Shown: in pieces, positions 9,140 through 19,201 of the stretch
Position numbering within the stretch: position 1 is the stretch's first letter
How the letters are laid out: every line of letters begins with the position of its first letter
Source: Polynucleobacter yangtzensis
GTDB taxonomy: Bacteria; Pseudomonadota; Gammaproteobacteria; Burkholderiales; Burkholderiaceae
Assembly: GCF_001595965.1 (NCBI RefSeq)
Contig: NZ_LOJI01000040.1
Span: forward strand, 186,278 to 250,277
Reading direction: 5' to 3'
Length of the DNA stretch: 64,000 nt
Program-made: the position numbers and the translations under genes
The notes under the pieces: generated by a model
The model's database searches: none
The model's input: only the letters and a program-made list of their open reading frames with translations
What the model was told of the DNA's origin: nothing

Positions 9140-10792
9140 CTAAACATCAATAGCAGTGGCAGATCCAGCCTGCTTGCGCAACTCAAACTTCTGAATTTTG
9201 CCGGTTGATGTCTTGGGTAGCTCGCAGAACACAATCGCCCTAGGAACCTTGAAGCCAGCCAAATGCTGCTTGCAATGGGCAATGATCTCTTCTGGAGTCA
9301 CCTCTGACCCTGGCTTAATCTCCAGGAAGGCGCAAGGGGTTTCGCCCCACTTTGGATCTGGTTTAGCAACAACGGCGGCGGCATTCACTGCAGGATGGCG
9401 ATAGAGAACATCCTCCACCTCAACAGAAGAAATATTCTCCCCACCAGAAATGATGATGTCTTTGCTACGGTCTTTCATCTTGACGTAACCATCAGGATTC
9501 ATCACAGCTAAGTCACCCGAATGGAACCATCCACCCTCAAACGCTTCTTGAGTAGCTTTCTCATTCTTAAGATAGCCCTTCATAGCGATGTTGCCTTTGA
9601 ACATAATCTCGCCCATGGTTTCACCATCAGCAGGAACTGGTTTCATCGTTTCTGGATCCAGTACTGCAATTGCTTGCTGCATGTGATAGCGCACGCCTTG
9701 ACGAGCATTCAAACGAGCACGCTCACCGATATCCAAATCATTCCATTCATCTTGCTTGACGCACACTGACGCTGGGCCATAAACCTCAGTCAAGCCATAT
9801 ACGTGAGTTAAGTCAAAGCCTAACTTTTCCATGCCCTCAATAATGGATGCAGGTGGCGCAGCGCCTGCAATCAAGCCTTTGACGCCCGCAGGAACACCAG
9901 CCTTCAGCTCATCAGGCGCATTGACCAAGAGGTTATGAACAATAGGAGCAGCACAATAGTGAGTCACGCCATGCTCTTTAATCGCTGCAAAAATATGCTG
10001 CGCATCCACACGACGTAAGCAGACGTTTACACCTGCACGAGCAGCAATCGTCCACGGGAAACACCAGCCATTGCAATGGAACATCGGCAATGTCCACAAG
10101 TACACCGGATGCTTATTGATATCCCAGTCCAACACATTTGAAACGGCGTTGATTGCAGCACCGCGATGGTGATAGACAACTCCCTTAGGATTGCCAGTAG
10201 TACCGGAGGTGTAGTTCAAGCAAATTGCTTGCCATTCATCAGCGGGCACTTGCCATGCAAAACTAGGATCGCCCTCAGAAAGAAATTTTTCATAAGTCAG
10301 TTTGCCCAACTTCTCACCAGGCACATCAAACTCTTTTTCTTCTACGTCGATTACTAAAAATTCACGCCCTGATTCTTTCTTTGCGATCTCCAAAGCCTTC
10401 TTCATGACAGCTGAAAACTCCGGATCAACAATGACCACTTTTGCTTCACCATGGTTGAGCATAAATGCAATTGATTCGGCATCTAAACGGGTATTGAGGG
10501 CATTTAATACCGCACCCGCCATCGGAATACCAAAGTGAGCCTCCACCATTGGCGGGGTATTGGGCAACATTACTGCCACCGTATCACCCAAACCAATACC
10601 GTGTTTTTGCAAAGCACTAGCTAAGCGACGGCAACGTTCATATGTTTGCTGCCAAGTCTGGCGCAACTTGCCATGAATAATGGCGGTTTTATTCGGATAA
10701 ATCTCTGCTGAGCGCTCTAAAAAGAGGAGCGGAGTAATTGGGGTGTAATTGGCTGGATTGCGATCCAAACCTTGTTCATAAATATTTGCCAT
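9140..10792 (-). CDS. Acyl-CoA synthetase (AMP-forming), DmdB/medium-chain type
   Basis: The 550-residue adenylate-forming ligase carries the P-loop-like LNYTSGTTGNPKGVVYHH, a central LTHVYGLTEVYGP motif, WFHSGDLAVMNPDGYVKMKDRSKDIIISGGENIS (split here by conserved D and R), and the catalytic Lys in KTSTGKIQKFELR. It activates a carboxylic acid to acyl-CoA through an acyl-adenylate. Length and motifs match the methylmercaptopropionate-CoA ligase DmdB and medium-chain acyl-CoA synthetases. Linkage to etfBA and a DmdC-like dehydrogenase supports a short oxidation module. No strong ribosome binding site is visible. Confidence 0.87.
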   Translation of the reverse strand: MANIYEQGLDRNPANYTPITPLLFLERSAEIYPNKTAIIHGKLRQTWQQTYERCRRLASALQKHGIGLGDTVAVMLPNTPPMVEAHFGIPMAGAVLNALNTRLDAESIAFMLNHGEAKVVIVDPEFSAVMKKALEIAKKESGREFLVIDVEEKEFDVPGEKLGKLTYEKFLSEGDPSFAWQVPADEWQAICLNYTSGTTGNPKGVVYHHRGAAINAVSNVLDWDINKHPVYLWTLPMFHCNGWCFPWTIAARAGVNVCLRRVDAQHIFAAIKEHGVTHYCAAPIVHNLLVNAPDELKAGVPAGVKGLIAGAAPPASIIEGMEKLGFDLTHVYGLTEVYGPASVCVKQDEWNDLDIGERARLNARQGVRYHMQQAIAVLDPETMKPVPADGETMGEIMFKGNIAMKGYLKNEKATQEAFEGGWFHSGDLAVMNPDGYVKMKDRSKDIIISGGENISSVEVEDVLYRHPAVNAAAVVAKPDPKWGETPCAFLEIKPGSEVTPEEIIAHCKQHLAGFKVPRAIVFCELPKTSTGKIQKFELRKQAGSATAIDV

Positions 10793-10834
10793 CTTCAGCT
10801 TTCGATTTCGTTTTACTAAATTACAGTTACTGCA

Positions 10835-11755
10835 TTAAATGTCTGCTAACGCCTTAACGTGAGCCACGACACTTCGCCCTAGTGCTGAGAGGTTGTAACC
10901 CCCCTCTAGGCAGCTCACAATACGACCTTGTGCATAATCAATTGCAATTTCTTTTAAGCGCTTGGTGATCCAGGCATAGTCATCTTCAACTAAACCCATC
11001 TGACCAAGATCATCTTCACGATGAGCATCAAAGCCTGCTGAAATAATCACGAGCTCAGGCTCAAAGTTACGCAAAGCAGGCAGCCATCTCTCTTCCACAA
11101 TCGAACGAACTACATCACCACGAGTGGAAGCTGGTAAAGGCACGTTAACCATATTGTTTGCATGATCAAGGCCACTATAGGGATAAAAAGGATGCTGGAA
11201 AAAACTGCACATCAATACATTAGGGTCATTGAAAAAAGCGGCTTCCGTACCATTGCCATGATGCACATCAAAATCAATAATCGCTACACGCTCAATGCCA
11301 TAGGTTTCCATGGCATATCGTGCGGCGATTGCCACGTTATCAAATAAACAAAATCCCATTGATCTAGTTGGTTCTGCGTGATGCCCTGGAGGTCTCACCG
11401 CACAAAAGACATTCTCTACTTCGCCCTTCATTACGGCATCTACTCCAGCAATGGCAGCGCCAGCAGCTCTCAGCGCCACTCTGTAGGTATGGGGGTTCAT
11501 GATGGTGTCACCATCAAGCATGAAATAGCCACTCTCAGGAGCGCGATCCCTCACAAAAGAAACGTGATCAGGACTGTGTACCAACTCTAGTTGATCTTCG
11601 GTTGCCAATGGTGCATCCAAGTGATGCAGTAGGCGATCAACACCGCTACGAATCAATTGGTCATTAATCGCTTGAATTCGTTCTGGACACTCTGGATGAT
11701 GGCTTCCCATCTCATGTTTCAGAAAGTCTGGATGAGTTATGTATCCTGTTGTCAT
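10835..11755 (-). CDS. Histone deacetylase-like (acetylpolyamine/acetoin-utilisation) amidohydrolase
   Basis: The 306-residue protein belongs to the class II HDAC superfamily. It has RPPGHHAEPTRSMGFCLFDN (tandem catalytic His), IIDFDVHHGNGTEAAFF (zinc ligands), SAGFDAHREDDLG and CLEGGYNL. Bacterial members deacetylate acetylpolyamines, lysine or other small amides; the substrate here is unknown. It is the first gene of the unit leading into ligase-etfB-etfA-dehydrogenase, with a 42-bp gap, so a link to acyl/acetyl metabolism is plausible but inferred. Confidence 0.88.
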   Translation of the reverse strand: MTTGYITHPDFLKHEMGSHHPECPERIQAINDQLIRSGVDRLLHHLDAPLATEDQLELVHSPDHVSFVRDRAPESGYFMLDGDTIMNPHTYRVALRAAGAAIAGVDAVMKGEVENVFCAVRPPGHHAEPTRSMGFCLFDNVAIAARYAMETYGIERVAIIDFDVHHGNGTEAAFFNDPNVLMCSFFQHPFYPYSGLDHANNMVNVPLPASTRGDVVRSIVEERWLPALRNFEPELVIISAGFDAHREDDLGQMGLVEDDYAWITKRLKEIAIDYAQGRIVSCLEGGYNLSALGRSVVAHVKALADI

Positions 11756-11838
11756 TACTCAAAATCCTTAATCACAAATTTATAATTTTTATAATCCGAT
11801 AAAACGTGTTCAATATTCGAAAATCCAATACCTTCAGC

Positions 11839-13092
11839 ATGAACTTTCGTATTCCCCTCTTGCTTTTGACTCTTGCGCTAGCGGCCTGTTCTAGCGCCCC
11901 CACACAGCCTACAAAGTCCCAACAAGCCATCGTAAACCAGACTGAGGATGCAGCCTCAGAGGCGCGTTTTAGCCAAAACCTCAACGAACTACTCGGACAG
12001 GTCTCCCAAACCCAAGAAATACCGCTTCCAACGCTAGAAATGGGCTTTTTTGATGTTAAAACGATTCCCTCGATTCGGAAACTGGTATTACCCCCATCGG
12101 GGACTTTTAAGAAAAATTGGCTGGCTTACCGGAAGCGCTTTATTGAGCCAGTCCGCCTCAAGGCCGGCAAGGCATTTTGGGAGCAAAACCAGGCCTTTTT
12201 GAGCCAAACCGAGCAAGAATCAGGGGTTCCTGCCGAAATTATTGTGGCAATTATTGGAATCGAAACTATCTATGGGCGCCAAACCGGTAACTTCAGGGTG
12301 AAAGACGTACTTTCCACTCTCGCCTTTAGCTACCCCGAGACCCCAAACAAACCAGCGCGTGAACAGCTTTTTAAGGACCAACTCAAAGAACTCATTTTGC
12401 TTTGTTGGACCGAGGCAGGTGGCAAGCTGCCATCCAAGAAGAGTAGCCAAGGCGTCAATAGTGCAATCTTTAGCTCCTGCTTAAATCAAAACAGTTCTTA
12501 TGCTGGAGCCATTGGTCTGCCGCAGTTCATGCCTGGAAGCATTCGTAACTTTGCGGTAGATGGCGATGGAGATGGGCGCATCGATCTTAAAAATAGCCCG
12601 AAGGATGCCATTGCTAGCGTAGCCAGTTTTATGAAAAAACATGGCTGGCAACCTGGCATGCCGATTTCGTTTCCAGTTCAAGCCAATGGCATTGAAACCG
12701 CCAAGCAGTTGGCTGATGGTGAACCGCAATTGAAATTCACTGTGCAGGAACTAATTGATAAGGGCATCCTAACCAAACAACAAGGCGACCTACAAAGTGG
12801 TGGCGTAGAACCACAAAGCAAAGCCTTCATTATTGACTTGCCCTACCCTGATAAAGATGGCGCCGATGAAGTGCAATATTTTGTTGGCTTAAATAATTTT
12901 CTGACGATTGTTCAGTACAACCGCAGTTACTTCTATGCGCAAAGCGTTGCTGAATTTGCTGAAGCTCTGGGATACAAGAATCAAAGTGCGGCTCCAACAG
13001 AAAGCCCAAGCAAAAATGGAGGGGCTAAAGCTGCTACCGAAAAATCCAAGACCAAGAAATCAAACCAAAAGAAAAAGGCCAAATCTACTTAA
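11839..13092 (+). CDS. mltB: Membrane-bound lytic murein transglycosylase B
   Basis: The enzyme cleaves the MurNAc-GlcNAc glycosidic bond with formation of 1,6-anhydro-MurNAc. I chose the ATG at 11839 because it gives a tidy lipoprotein signal (MNFRIPLLLLTLALAACSS) with lipobox Cys17; a GTG at 11806 would add 11 residues before it. The catalytic Glu is E142 in GIETIYGR, and YAGAIGLPQFMPGSIRNFAVD with DGDGDGRIDL nearby is diagnostic for MltB. A Lys/Ser-rich low-complexity tail ends the protein. The stop shares the palindrome TTAA with convergent cysM. Confidence 0.92.
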   Translation: MNFRIPLLLLTLALAACSSAPTQPTKSQQAIVNQTEDAASEARFSQNLNELLGQVSQTQEIPLPTLEMGFFDVKTIPSIRKLVLPPSGTFKKNWLAYRKRFIEPVRLKAGKAFWEQNQAFLSQTEQESGVPAEIIVAIIGIETIYGRQTGNFRVKDVLSTLAFSYPETPNKPAREQLFKDQLKELILLCWTEAGGKLPSKKSSQGVNSAIFSSCLNQNSSYAGAIGLPQFMPGSIRNFAVDGDGDGRIDLKNSPKDAIASVASFMKKHGWQPGMPISFPVQANGIETAKQLADGEPQLKFTVQELIDKGILTKQQGDLQSGGVEPQSKAFIIDLPYPDKDGADEVQYFVGLNNFLTIVQYNRSYFYAQSVAEFAEALGYKNQSAAPTESPSKNGGAKAATEKSKTKKSNQKKKAKST

Positions 13093-14000
13093 GCAGGAAA
13101 CACCCCAGTAGATAAGTAGCGGTCGCCGCGGTCGCAGACAATAAATACGATCGTGGCATTTTCAACTTGACGCGCAATGCGCAAGGCGACTACTAGGGCG
13201 CCGCCGGCAGATATACCGCAGAAGATACCTTCTTCAACAGCCAAACGACGCGCCATCTCTTCAGCATCAGCTTGAGATACATATTCAATAAGATCAACTT
13301 TTTCGCCTTGATAGATCTTAGGTAAATACTCAGGCGCCCATTTACGAATCCCTGGAATTTGTGATCCATCCTCAGGTTGCGCTCCGATAATCTGAATCGC
13401 AGGATTCATGGACTTTAGATAAGTCGACACTCCAGTAATGGTGCCGGTAGTTCCCATCGCCGAAACAAAGTGAGTCACTTGTCCATCAGTATCACGCCAA
13501 ATTTCTGGGCCGGTAGTTTCGATATGCGCCCTGGGATTATCTGGATTAGCAAACTGATCGAGCAATCTACCTCGACCTTCTCGTTGCAATTGCAGAGCAT
13601 AATCTCTAGCAAACTCCATGCCACCAGAAGCTGCTGTCAAAATGAGTTCGGCGCCATAGGCAGCCATACTCTGACGACGTTCAATGCTTTGGTTTTCTGG
13701 CATCACTAAAATCATTTTGTAACCCAGCATCGCTGCAGTCATTGCCAACGCAATGCCAGTGTTACCGCTAGTTGCCTCAATTAATGTGTCGCCAGGTTTA
13801 ATTTCGCCACGCTCTTGTGCGCGAGAAATCATCGACAGCGCAGGCCGGTCCTTCACCGACCCCGCTGGATTATTACCTTCCAACTTACCCAGAATCACAT
13901 TGTTACGATTCTCGTTTTCCAGACCAGGAATGCGCTGTAAACGAACCAGTGGGGTATTGCCCACTGTCTGTGAAATAGTAAGGTAGGAAGGTTTGCTCAT
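13089..14000 (-). CDS. cysM: Cysteine synthase B
   Basis: The 303-residue PLP enzyme makes cysteine from O-acetylserine and sulfide, or S-sulfocysteine from thiosulfate. GNNPAGSVKDRPALSMI contains the PLP Lys, EATSGNTGIALAM is the phosphate/asparagine loop, and SAMGTTGTITGVS binds the PLP phosphate. Length and the NPAGSVKDR form favour CysM over CysK. It converges on mltB with a 4-bp TTAA overlap. No other sulfur genes are adjacent. Confidence 0.93.
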   Translation of the reverse strand: MSKPSYLTISQTVGNTPLVRLQRIPGLENENRNNVILGKLEGNNPAGSVKDRPALSMISRAQERGEIKPGDTLIEATSGNTGIALAMTAAMLGYKMILVMPENQSIERRQSMAAYGAELILTAASGGMEFARDYALQLQREGRGRLLDQFANPDNPRAHIETTGPEIWRDTDGQVTHFVSAMGTTGTITGVSTYLKSMNPAIQIIGAQPEDGSQIPGIRKWAPEYLPKIYQGEKVDLIEYVSQADAEEMARRLAVEEGIFCGISAGGALVVALRIARQVENATIVFIVCDRGDRYLSTGVFPA

Positions 14001-14041
14001 AAGGTCATTTTAGCCACAAGCCGCCTTACACGCGATAGGGT

Positions 14042-14470
14042 TTAATTTCGGCGACCTGCTCCCGCACGCTCCGGCTGATTGCGACCACTAGCTTGATTAC
14101 GAGAATTGCGTCTGCTAGAAGCCCCGCCCTCCTTTTTGGTGCGACCATTGGGCTCCCGAAAAGAGCTAGGAGCTTCAATGGTTAAGCCGTTATCCACCAT
14201 TTTTTCTACTGATTTCATACCGATGCCACGAACGCGCTTTTGCAAGTCATTGGCATCCTGAAAATGTCCGCCATCTAAACGCTCAGCAATAATTGTTTTT
14301 GCCTTGGCAGGACCAATACCCTTGATACTTTCCAACTCAGATTGGGTTGCAGTGTTGACGTTAATCGGTGAAGCATGGCTCACGCCTGTGCTTGAAGTCA
14401 AGAAAGTTAATGCCACTGCTACAGCCCTAACAAAACCTTGTACTTTTTCTAATTTTAAATATTGAGTCAT
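14042..14470 (-). CDS. ComEA-like helix-hairpin-helix protein, exported
   Basis: I start at ATG 14470 because GGAG lies seven bases upstream; the longer frame would run through a terminator. The 142-residue product has a signal-like N-terminus (VRAVAVALTFLTSS, then VSHA/S cleavage region). The double HhH domain follows: INVNTATQSELESIKGIGPAKAKTII, continuing with RVRGIGMKSVEKMV. This is the DNA-binding ComEA fold used for periplasmic DNA capture in competence. The C-terminal ~45 residues are Arg/Gly/Ser/Asn-rich and likely disordered. No other competence gene is nearby, so the role is inferred. Confidence 0.82.
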   Translation of the reverse strand: MTQYLKLEKVQGFVRAVAVALTFLTSSTGVSHASPINVNTATQSELESIKGIGPAKAKTIIAERLDGGHFQDANDLQKRVRGIGMKSVEKMVDNGLTIEAPSSFREPNGRTKKEGGASSRRNSRNQASGRNQPERAGAGRRN

Positions 14471-14480
14471 TTTTTCTCCT

Positions 14481-14521
14481 CTAGAAAATAAAAAATCCAC
14501 GGGCACAAAGTGCGCGTGGAT
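14481..14521 (-). terminator. Rho-independent terminator after hldD
   Basis: On the minus strand ATCCACG-C-GCAC-TTT-GTGC-C-CGTGGAT forms an 11-bp stem with one C-C mismatch, followed by TTTTTTATTTT. It closes the long minus-strand run ending in hldD and lies just upstream of the comEA-like start. Confidence 0.9.
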
Positions 14522-14558
14522 CATGTACAACGAAGAGAATTTATTCTAGTTGACTACC

Positions 14559-15578
14559 TTACAAAGGGTTGGCCAAGAAACCAGAATTGGCCTCCAACCA
14601 CTCGATATATCTTCCTACACCCTGCTCAACATTAAGGAAGGGCTCGGGGTAGCCGGCGGCTCTGAGCTTAGTTAAATCAGCTTGGGTAAAGCACTGATAT
14701 TTACCTTTGAGTGCATCCGGAAATGGAATGTACTCAATCGCTTTTTCCTTAACGAGCTCTTGTAAAGATGCAGGAGCTGCTTTATCGAGCTTACGCATAG
14801 CATTAGCAACTGCATGGGCAACATCGTTAAAGGGTTGTGCGCGACCACTGCCCAGATTGAAGATGCCACTGATTTCTGGATGATCCAGGAAGAAGAGGTT
14901 TACCTTCACCACATCTTCAACTGATACAAAGTCACGGCTTTGTTCACCAGGACCATAACCACCATACTCGCCAAAGAGCTTCACATGGCCATTTGCTTTG
15001 TACTGATGGTATTGGTGAAACGCAACGGATGCCATGCGACCCTTGTGTGACTCGCGGGGACCATAGACGTTGAAGTAGCGGAACCCAACCACTTGGGCTG
15101 TATTGGCTTTCTCAGCAAAGCGCTTACGCATCACTTGATCAAATAAGAACTTGGAGTAGCCGTAAATATTGAGAGGCTTCTCATGCTCGCGGCTTTCCAC
15201 AAAAACGTCTGAGCCACCATAAGTTGCAGCTGAAGAGGCATAAAGCAACTGTACCTTTTGCTCAGTACAGATATCCAGCAAATCCATGGTGTAGCGGTAG
15301 TTATTCGCCATCATGAAAATACCGTCAGTTTCCATGGTGTCCGAACAAGCGCCTTCATGAAATACCGCCTTGACCTTGCCAAAGCGACCGCTTCTAAATG
15401 CCTCCAGAAACTCATCTTTATCGAGGTAATCAATGATGTCTAAATCAGCGAGGTTGCGATATTTATCTGCAGGACGAAGGTCATCAACCGCAATGATGTT
15501 TTTCTCGCCACGCGCATTAAGCGCCTGAACAATGTTTGCGCCAATAAACCCAGCCGCGCCGGTTACGATAATAGTCAC
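14559..15578 (-). CDS. hldD: ADP-L-glycero-D-manno-heptose 6-epimerase
   Basis: The 339-residue short-chain dehydrogenase has the NADP-binding [16 protein letters not shown] at the N-terminus and the catalytic [14 protein letters not shown] (Tyr and Lys). [13 protein letters not shown] and [20 protein letters not shown] are specific for HldD/RfaD. It makes the L,D-heptose donor for LPS inner core. The start is GTG at 15578, overlapping the hldE1 stop by four bases (GTGA). The two heptose genes are therefore coupled. Confidence 0.96.
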   Translation of the reverse strand: MTIIVTGAAGFIGANIVQALNARGEKNIIAVDDLRPADKYRNLADLDIIDYLDKDEFLEAFRSGRFGKVKAVFHEGACSDTMETDGIFMMANNYRYTMDLLDICTEQKVQLLYASSAATYGGSDVFVESREHEKPLNIYGYSKFLFDQVMRKRFAEKANTAQVVGFRYFNVYGPRESHKGRMASVAFHQYHQYKANGHVKLFGEYGGYGPGEQSRDFVSVEDVVKVNLFFLDHPEISGIFNLGSGRAQPFNDVAHAVANAMRKLDKAAPASLQELVKEKAIEYIPFPDALKGKYQCFTQADLTKLRAAGYPEPFLNVEQGVGRYIEWLEANSGFLANPL

Positions 15579-16504
15579 TGTAATTCCTCTGAAGTAACGG
15601 TTGCAGTACCTAGCTTACCAACTACGATGCTACCTGCACGGTTTGCAAGAGCCATCGCCCTCTCTAATGGCCACTTAGCAGCCAAAGCAACAGCCAAGGT
15701 CGCAATCACAGTATCACCAGCACCCGACACATCAAATACTTCACGCGCCTGGGCCTTCACATGACTCACGCCTGCATCAGTGTACAAACTCATACCCTCT
15801 TCGGAACGGGTCAAAAGCAGAGCTTGTAAGTCGAGAGACTTTCTCAGTTCCTGCGCTTTCTTAGTTAACTCTTCTTCGCTAGCCCAGCTGCCAACTACCT
15901 GACGCAACTCACTACGATTGGGCGTCAAAACAGTGGCGCCTCGATACTTTTCGTAGTCTTCGCCCTTAGGATCAACCAAAATCATTTTGTTTTGCGCCCT
16001 AGCTTGCTCAATCATATGAGCTACTTGGCCCAAAGCACCTTTGCCGTAATCAGACAGAATGACGACATCCGAATCGCCAACCAGATTTTCAAAACGCTCT
16101 AGCTTATGAGCGAGCGCTTTTGCACTGGGAGTTTCTTCAAAGTCTAAGCGGATCAATTGTTGTTGGCGCGCAATCACACGCAACTTCACAATCGTCGGTA
16201 CATCAGAATCAATTTCTAACTGACTATCAACACCGCCTGCTTTTAATAACTCAACCACACGTTTCCCAGGCTCGTCATCGCCAACAATACCTAAAATAGT
16301 TACCTTTGCATCGAGGGCCGCCACATTTCGAGCTACGTTAGCAGCGCCACCCAGTCGCTCATCAATCTTACCTACCTGCACCACTGGTACAGGAGCTTCT
16401 GGAGAGATACGATTGGTATCACCAAACCAGTAGCGATCGAGCATCACATCACCTACAACCAGTAGGCGGGCTTTGGAGAATTGTTCTCGGTTAGCTTTTT
16501 CCAT
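15575..16504 (-). CDS. rfaE1: D-glycero-β-D-manno-heptose-7-phosphate kinase (HldE domain I)
   Basis: The 309-residue PfkB-type kinase starts with [16 protein letters not shown] and carries [17 protein letters not shown] (catalytic Asp, anion hole) and LTPNRSELR. It phosphorylates heptose-7-phosphate at C1. It lacks the C-terminal nucleotidyltransferase domain present in E. coli bifunctional HldE, so the adenylyltransferase (HldC/RfaE2) must be encoded elsewhere. It is coupled to hldD and lies 41 bp downstream of ugd. Confidence 0.94.
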   Translation of the reverse strand: MEKANREQFSKARLLVVGDVMLDRYWFGDTNRISPEAPVPVVQVGKIDERLGGAANVARNVAALDAKVTILGIVGDDEPGKRVVELLKAGGVDSQLEIDSDVPTIVKLRVIARQQQLIRLDFEETPSAKALAHKLERFENLVGDSDVVILSDYGKGALGQVAHMIEQARAQNKMILVDPKGEDYEKYRGATVLTPNRSELRQVVGSWASEEELTKKAQELRKSLDLQALLLTRSEEGMSLYTDAGVSHVKAQAREVFDVSGAGDTVIATLAVALAAKWPLERAMALANRAGSIVVGKLGTATVTSEELQ

Positions 16505-16545
16505 TTAGATACTTTATGTGCTTTTATCTTTATTTTTAAATCCAC

Positions 16546-17910
16546 TTAATTATGTCGCCCAATACCGAAGTACTCAATACCTAATTCCTTCATAGCTTGT
16601 GGCTCATAGAGATTGCGACCATCAAAAATGACTGGGCGCTTCAGCTTTTGCATTACTTGCTCAAAGTCTGGACTTCTAAAGGCCTTCCACTCTGTAACGA
16701 TGACTAGGGCATCAGCACCATCTAGAGCAGTCATTGGATTATCTGTCATGGTGACCTGTTTCAGGCCGTCAGGGTTACCTTTAAAGTCTACCTCTAAGGC
16801 ATGTCCTGCTTCTGGCATCGCTACAGGATCGTGGGCCACCACTTGGGCGCCACGCTTTACTAGTTCAGCAATAATTACACGACTAGGCGCTTCCCGCATA
16901 TCGTCAGTATTAGGTTTGAATGCCAAACCCCACAGTGCGAACTTCATGCCCTTGAGATCTTTACCAAAGCGCTTTTCAATCTTTTGCACTAAGGTGTACT
17001 TTTGTAGCTCATTAACGGCTTCAACAGCATCGAGAATCTTTAGTTCTCTGCCATGCTCTTTAGCAGTTTTCGATAAGGCAGAGACATCTTTTGGAAAGCA
17101 AGAACCGCCGTAACCAGTGCCCGGATACAAAAAGCCAAAACCAATACGAGAGTCCGAACCAATGCCTTGACGCACTGCCTCGATATCGGCGCCCACTAAG
17201 TCTGCTAAGTTAGCCAACTCGTTCATAAATGAGATGCGGGTTGCCAACATCGCATTAGCTGCGTATTTAGTGAGCTCAGCACTTTTGACATCCATGTAGT
17301 ACGTACGCTCATGATGGCGATTAAATGGCGCATAGAGTTTGCGCATTTGCTCTTTGGCACGCATTCCTGCTGGAGTCGATTCAGTGCCAATCACAATGCG
17401 GTCTGGGCGCATAAAGTCTTCTACGGCAGCGCCTTCTTTTAAGAACTCAGGATTAGAAACTACCGAGCACAGCTCAGGAGATAAGTCTCTTTTTTCTAAT
17501 TCTTCAGTAATGGCGGTTTGCACCTTATCGGCAGTACCCACTGGTACCGTCGATTTATCAACAATGACTTTAGGGGTGGTCATGTGACGGCCAATATTGC
17601 GCGCAGCCGCTACAACGTATTGCAAATCAGCCGAACCATCCTCATCCGGAGGTGTACCTACCGCGATGAATTGAATGTCGCCATGGGCCACTGAAGCAGC
17701 AATATCAGTAGAAAACTGCAAGCGTCCTGCAGCGCGATTGCGCTCAATCATCTCTTTGAGGCCTGGCTCATAAATAGGCACGCCACCAGAATTGAGAATG
17801 GCTATCTTTTTCGGATCTACGTCCACACAAAAGACATTATTGCCTTGCTCAGCTAAACAAGCGCCAGTAACAAGACCTACATAACCGCTACCGATAATGG
17901 TGACTTTCAA
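16546..17910 (-). CDS. ugd: UDP-glucose 6-dehydrogenase
   Basis: The open frame begins inside lapB, but the family N-terminus [15 protein letters not shown] begins right after TTG 17908-17910. GGAG lies seven bases before it and the lapB stop is at 17930. I therefore assign a TTG start and a 454-residue protein. It oxidises UDP-glucose to UDP-glucuronate with NAD. The Rossmann motif GSGYVGL, the catalytic Cys in [14 protein letters not shown] and the C-terminal [20 protein letters not shown] are clear. Its product feeds envelope polysaccharide or LPS modification, consistent with the heptose genes downstream. Confidence 0.95.
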   Translation of the reverse strand: MKVTIIGSGYVGLVTGACLAEQGNNVFCVDVDPKKIAILNSGGVPIYEPGLKEMIERNRAAGRLQFSTDIAASVAHGDIQFIAVGTPPDEDGSADLQYVVAAARNIGRHMTTPKVIVDKSTVPVGTADKVQTAITEELEKRDLSPELCSVVSNPEFLKEGAAVEDFMRPDRIVIGTESTPAGMRAKEQMRKLYAPFNRHHERTYYMDVKSAELTKYAANAMLATRISFMNELANLADLVGADIEAVRQGIGSDSRIGFGFLYPGTGYGGSCFPKDVSALSKTAKEHGRELKILDAVEAVNELQKYTLVQKIEKRFGKDLKGMKFALWGLAFKPNTDDMREAPSRVIIAELVKRGAQVVAHDPVAMPEAGHALEVDFKGNPDGLKQVTMTDNPMTALDGADALVIVTEWKAFRSPDFEQVMQKLKRPVIFDGRNLYEPQAMKELGIEYFGIGRHN

Positions 17911-17929
17911 TCTTTTTCTCCAGATTTCT

Positions 17930-19141
17930 TTACATTGAAGGGCCGCTTGGAGCGGCGCCCTCACTACGTCTTGGGGAATATGCCTCCCAATGATTACAGC
18001 CAGGGCACTGCCAATAAAATCTTCTTGCTCTAAATCCGCAATTACCACATGTATAACGAGCCAAACTAGTTGTGCGCTGACGCAATAGATTCAGAATCGA
18101 CTGAAGCTCCAACAACCTCTCGGGATTAGCGCTGCCCTCTTCTAATGCAAGACGAGTTTCAGCTAACTTTGACAAAGCAATTAAAGTTGGGGAATGCTGC
18201 ATCACTTCTGACAACATGGCATTTGCAGCTTGAGGGCCACGAATTTTCATTAGGTGCTTATGCGCAATGTCCAGCAATTCACCAGTAGCCTGAGTTTTAA
18301 GTAACTCGCAAAGACGATCTAGACCTTCACCCTCTTTATTGATGGCTGCATGCGCCAACATCCAGCGGTCCGCCAATAAATGCATGTATGCAGGATGAGA
18401 ATTGGCAACTATGCTCCAGGCCTCAATCGCTTGAGTGGGTCGATCCATAGCCACCAAGTAATCGCCTTGCAAAATTAAAGCACGGGCATGATTAGGCACA
18501 GCCTGTAATGCGCGCTGTATTGATTGCTCGGCCTCAACTAAATCTTTACGACGCAATGCCTCTTGACCAAGCTCACAATGAAATTGTGCAATCTCAGTAT
18601 GGTGCGATTTACCCTGCAGACCCTCAAGCTCACTTGCAGCAATGATGGCTTTTTTCCAATCATGCTCAATTTGATACATCTCTAGCAAACTTTCTTTTGC
18701 TGGCTCGGCATATTTACCTGCGCCCACACGATTGAGTGATGCCTCTGCGCGATCAAGCAAGCCAGCGCGCAAAAAGTCACGACCTAATTCATAGGCGGCA
18801 TGATCACGATCACGCGGCTTGAGATCGTCGCGATTGGCTAAATGTTGGTGGACCTTAATCGCACGCTCAGTCTCACCACGGCGGCGGAATAAATTACCTA
18901 AGGAGAAATGGAGTTCAATTGTTTCTGGATCTAATTGTGCAATTTTGACTAGCGTTTCAATTGCTTGATCAGGCTGCTCATTAAGCAAAAGACTTAAGCC
19001 TTTAAATGTAGAGCGCTGCTGACGCATACGCTCACGCTCGTCCATGCGGTTCTCAAGACGCAAGTCCCAGCGTGCAGCCAACCAACCGATGCCAAACATG
19101 ACTGGCAGAAGCAATAACCAAGCAGTAGCTATCTGAATCAT
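17930..19141 (-). CDS. lapB: Lipopolysaccharide assembly protein B
   Basis: The 403-residue protein has one N-terminal membrane helix (about residues 5-24), a series of TPR repeats (for example [17 protein letters not shown]) and a C-terminal rubredoxin-like zinc knuckle CGNCGF with CPGC. LapB controls LpxC proteolysis by FtsH, matching LPS synthesis to need. The ATG at 19141 has no recognisable Shine-Dalgarno sequence and lies 18 bases after the U-tract of a terminator. No LapA gene precedes it, although lapA commonly sits next to lapB. Confidence 0.93.
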   Translation of the reverse strand: MIQIATAWLLLLPVMFGIGWLAARWDLRLENRMDERERMRQQRSTFKGLSLLLNEQPDQAIETLVKIAQLDPETIELHFSLGNLFRRRGETERAIKVHQHLANRDDLKPRDRDHAAYELGRDFLRAGLLDRAEASLNRVGAGKYAEPAKESLLEMYQIEHDWKKAIIAASELEGLQGKSHHTEIAQFHCELGQEALRRKDLVEAEQSIQRALQAVPNHARALILQGDYLVAMDRPTQAIEAWSIVANSHPAYMHLLADRWMLAHAAINKEGEGLDRLCELLKTQATGELLDIAHKHLMKIRGPQAANAMLSEVMQHSPTLIALSKLAETRLALEEGSANPERLLELQSILNLLRQRTTSLARYTCGNCGFRARRFYWQCPGCNHWEAYSPRRSEGAAPSGPSM

Positions 19142-19159
19142 GATGTGCAGAATTTAAAT

Positions 19160-19182
19160 AAAAAAATGGCCCGAATGGACCA
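19160..19182 (-). terminator. Terminator between ihfB and lapB
   Basis: On the minus strand TGGTCC-ATTC-GGGCCA forms a 6-bp stem with one U-G pair, followed directly by seven U. It lies between the ihfB stop and the lapB start, leaving only 18 bases before the lapB ATG. Confidence 0.75.
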
Positions 19183-19201
19183 CTGAGGTTTAGCCTGAAT
19201 C

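Noticed and set aside
16613-17113. 166-residue frame antisense to ugd
   Set aside because: Fully covered by a strongly conserved gene; low-complexity Ser/Arg composition typical of shadow frames.
17911-18048. N-terminal extension of Ugd into lapB
   Set aside because: The UDP-glucose dehydrogenase fold starts at [14 protein letters not shown] with GGAG at the right distance is the better start.
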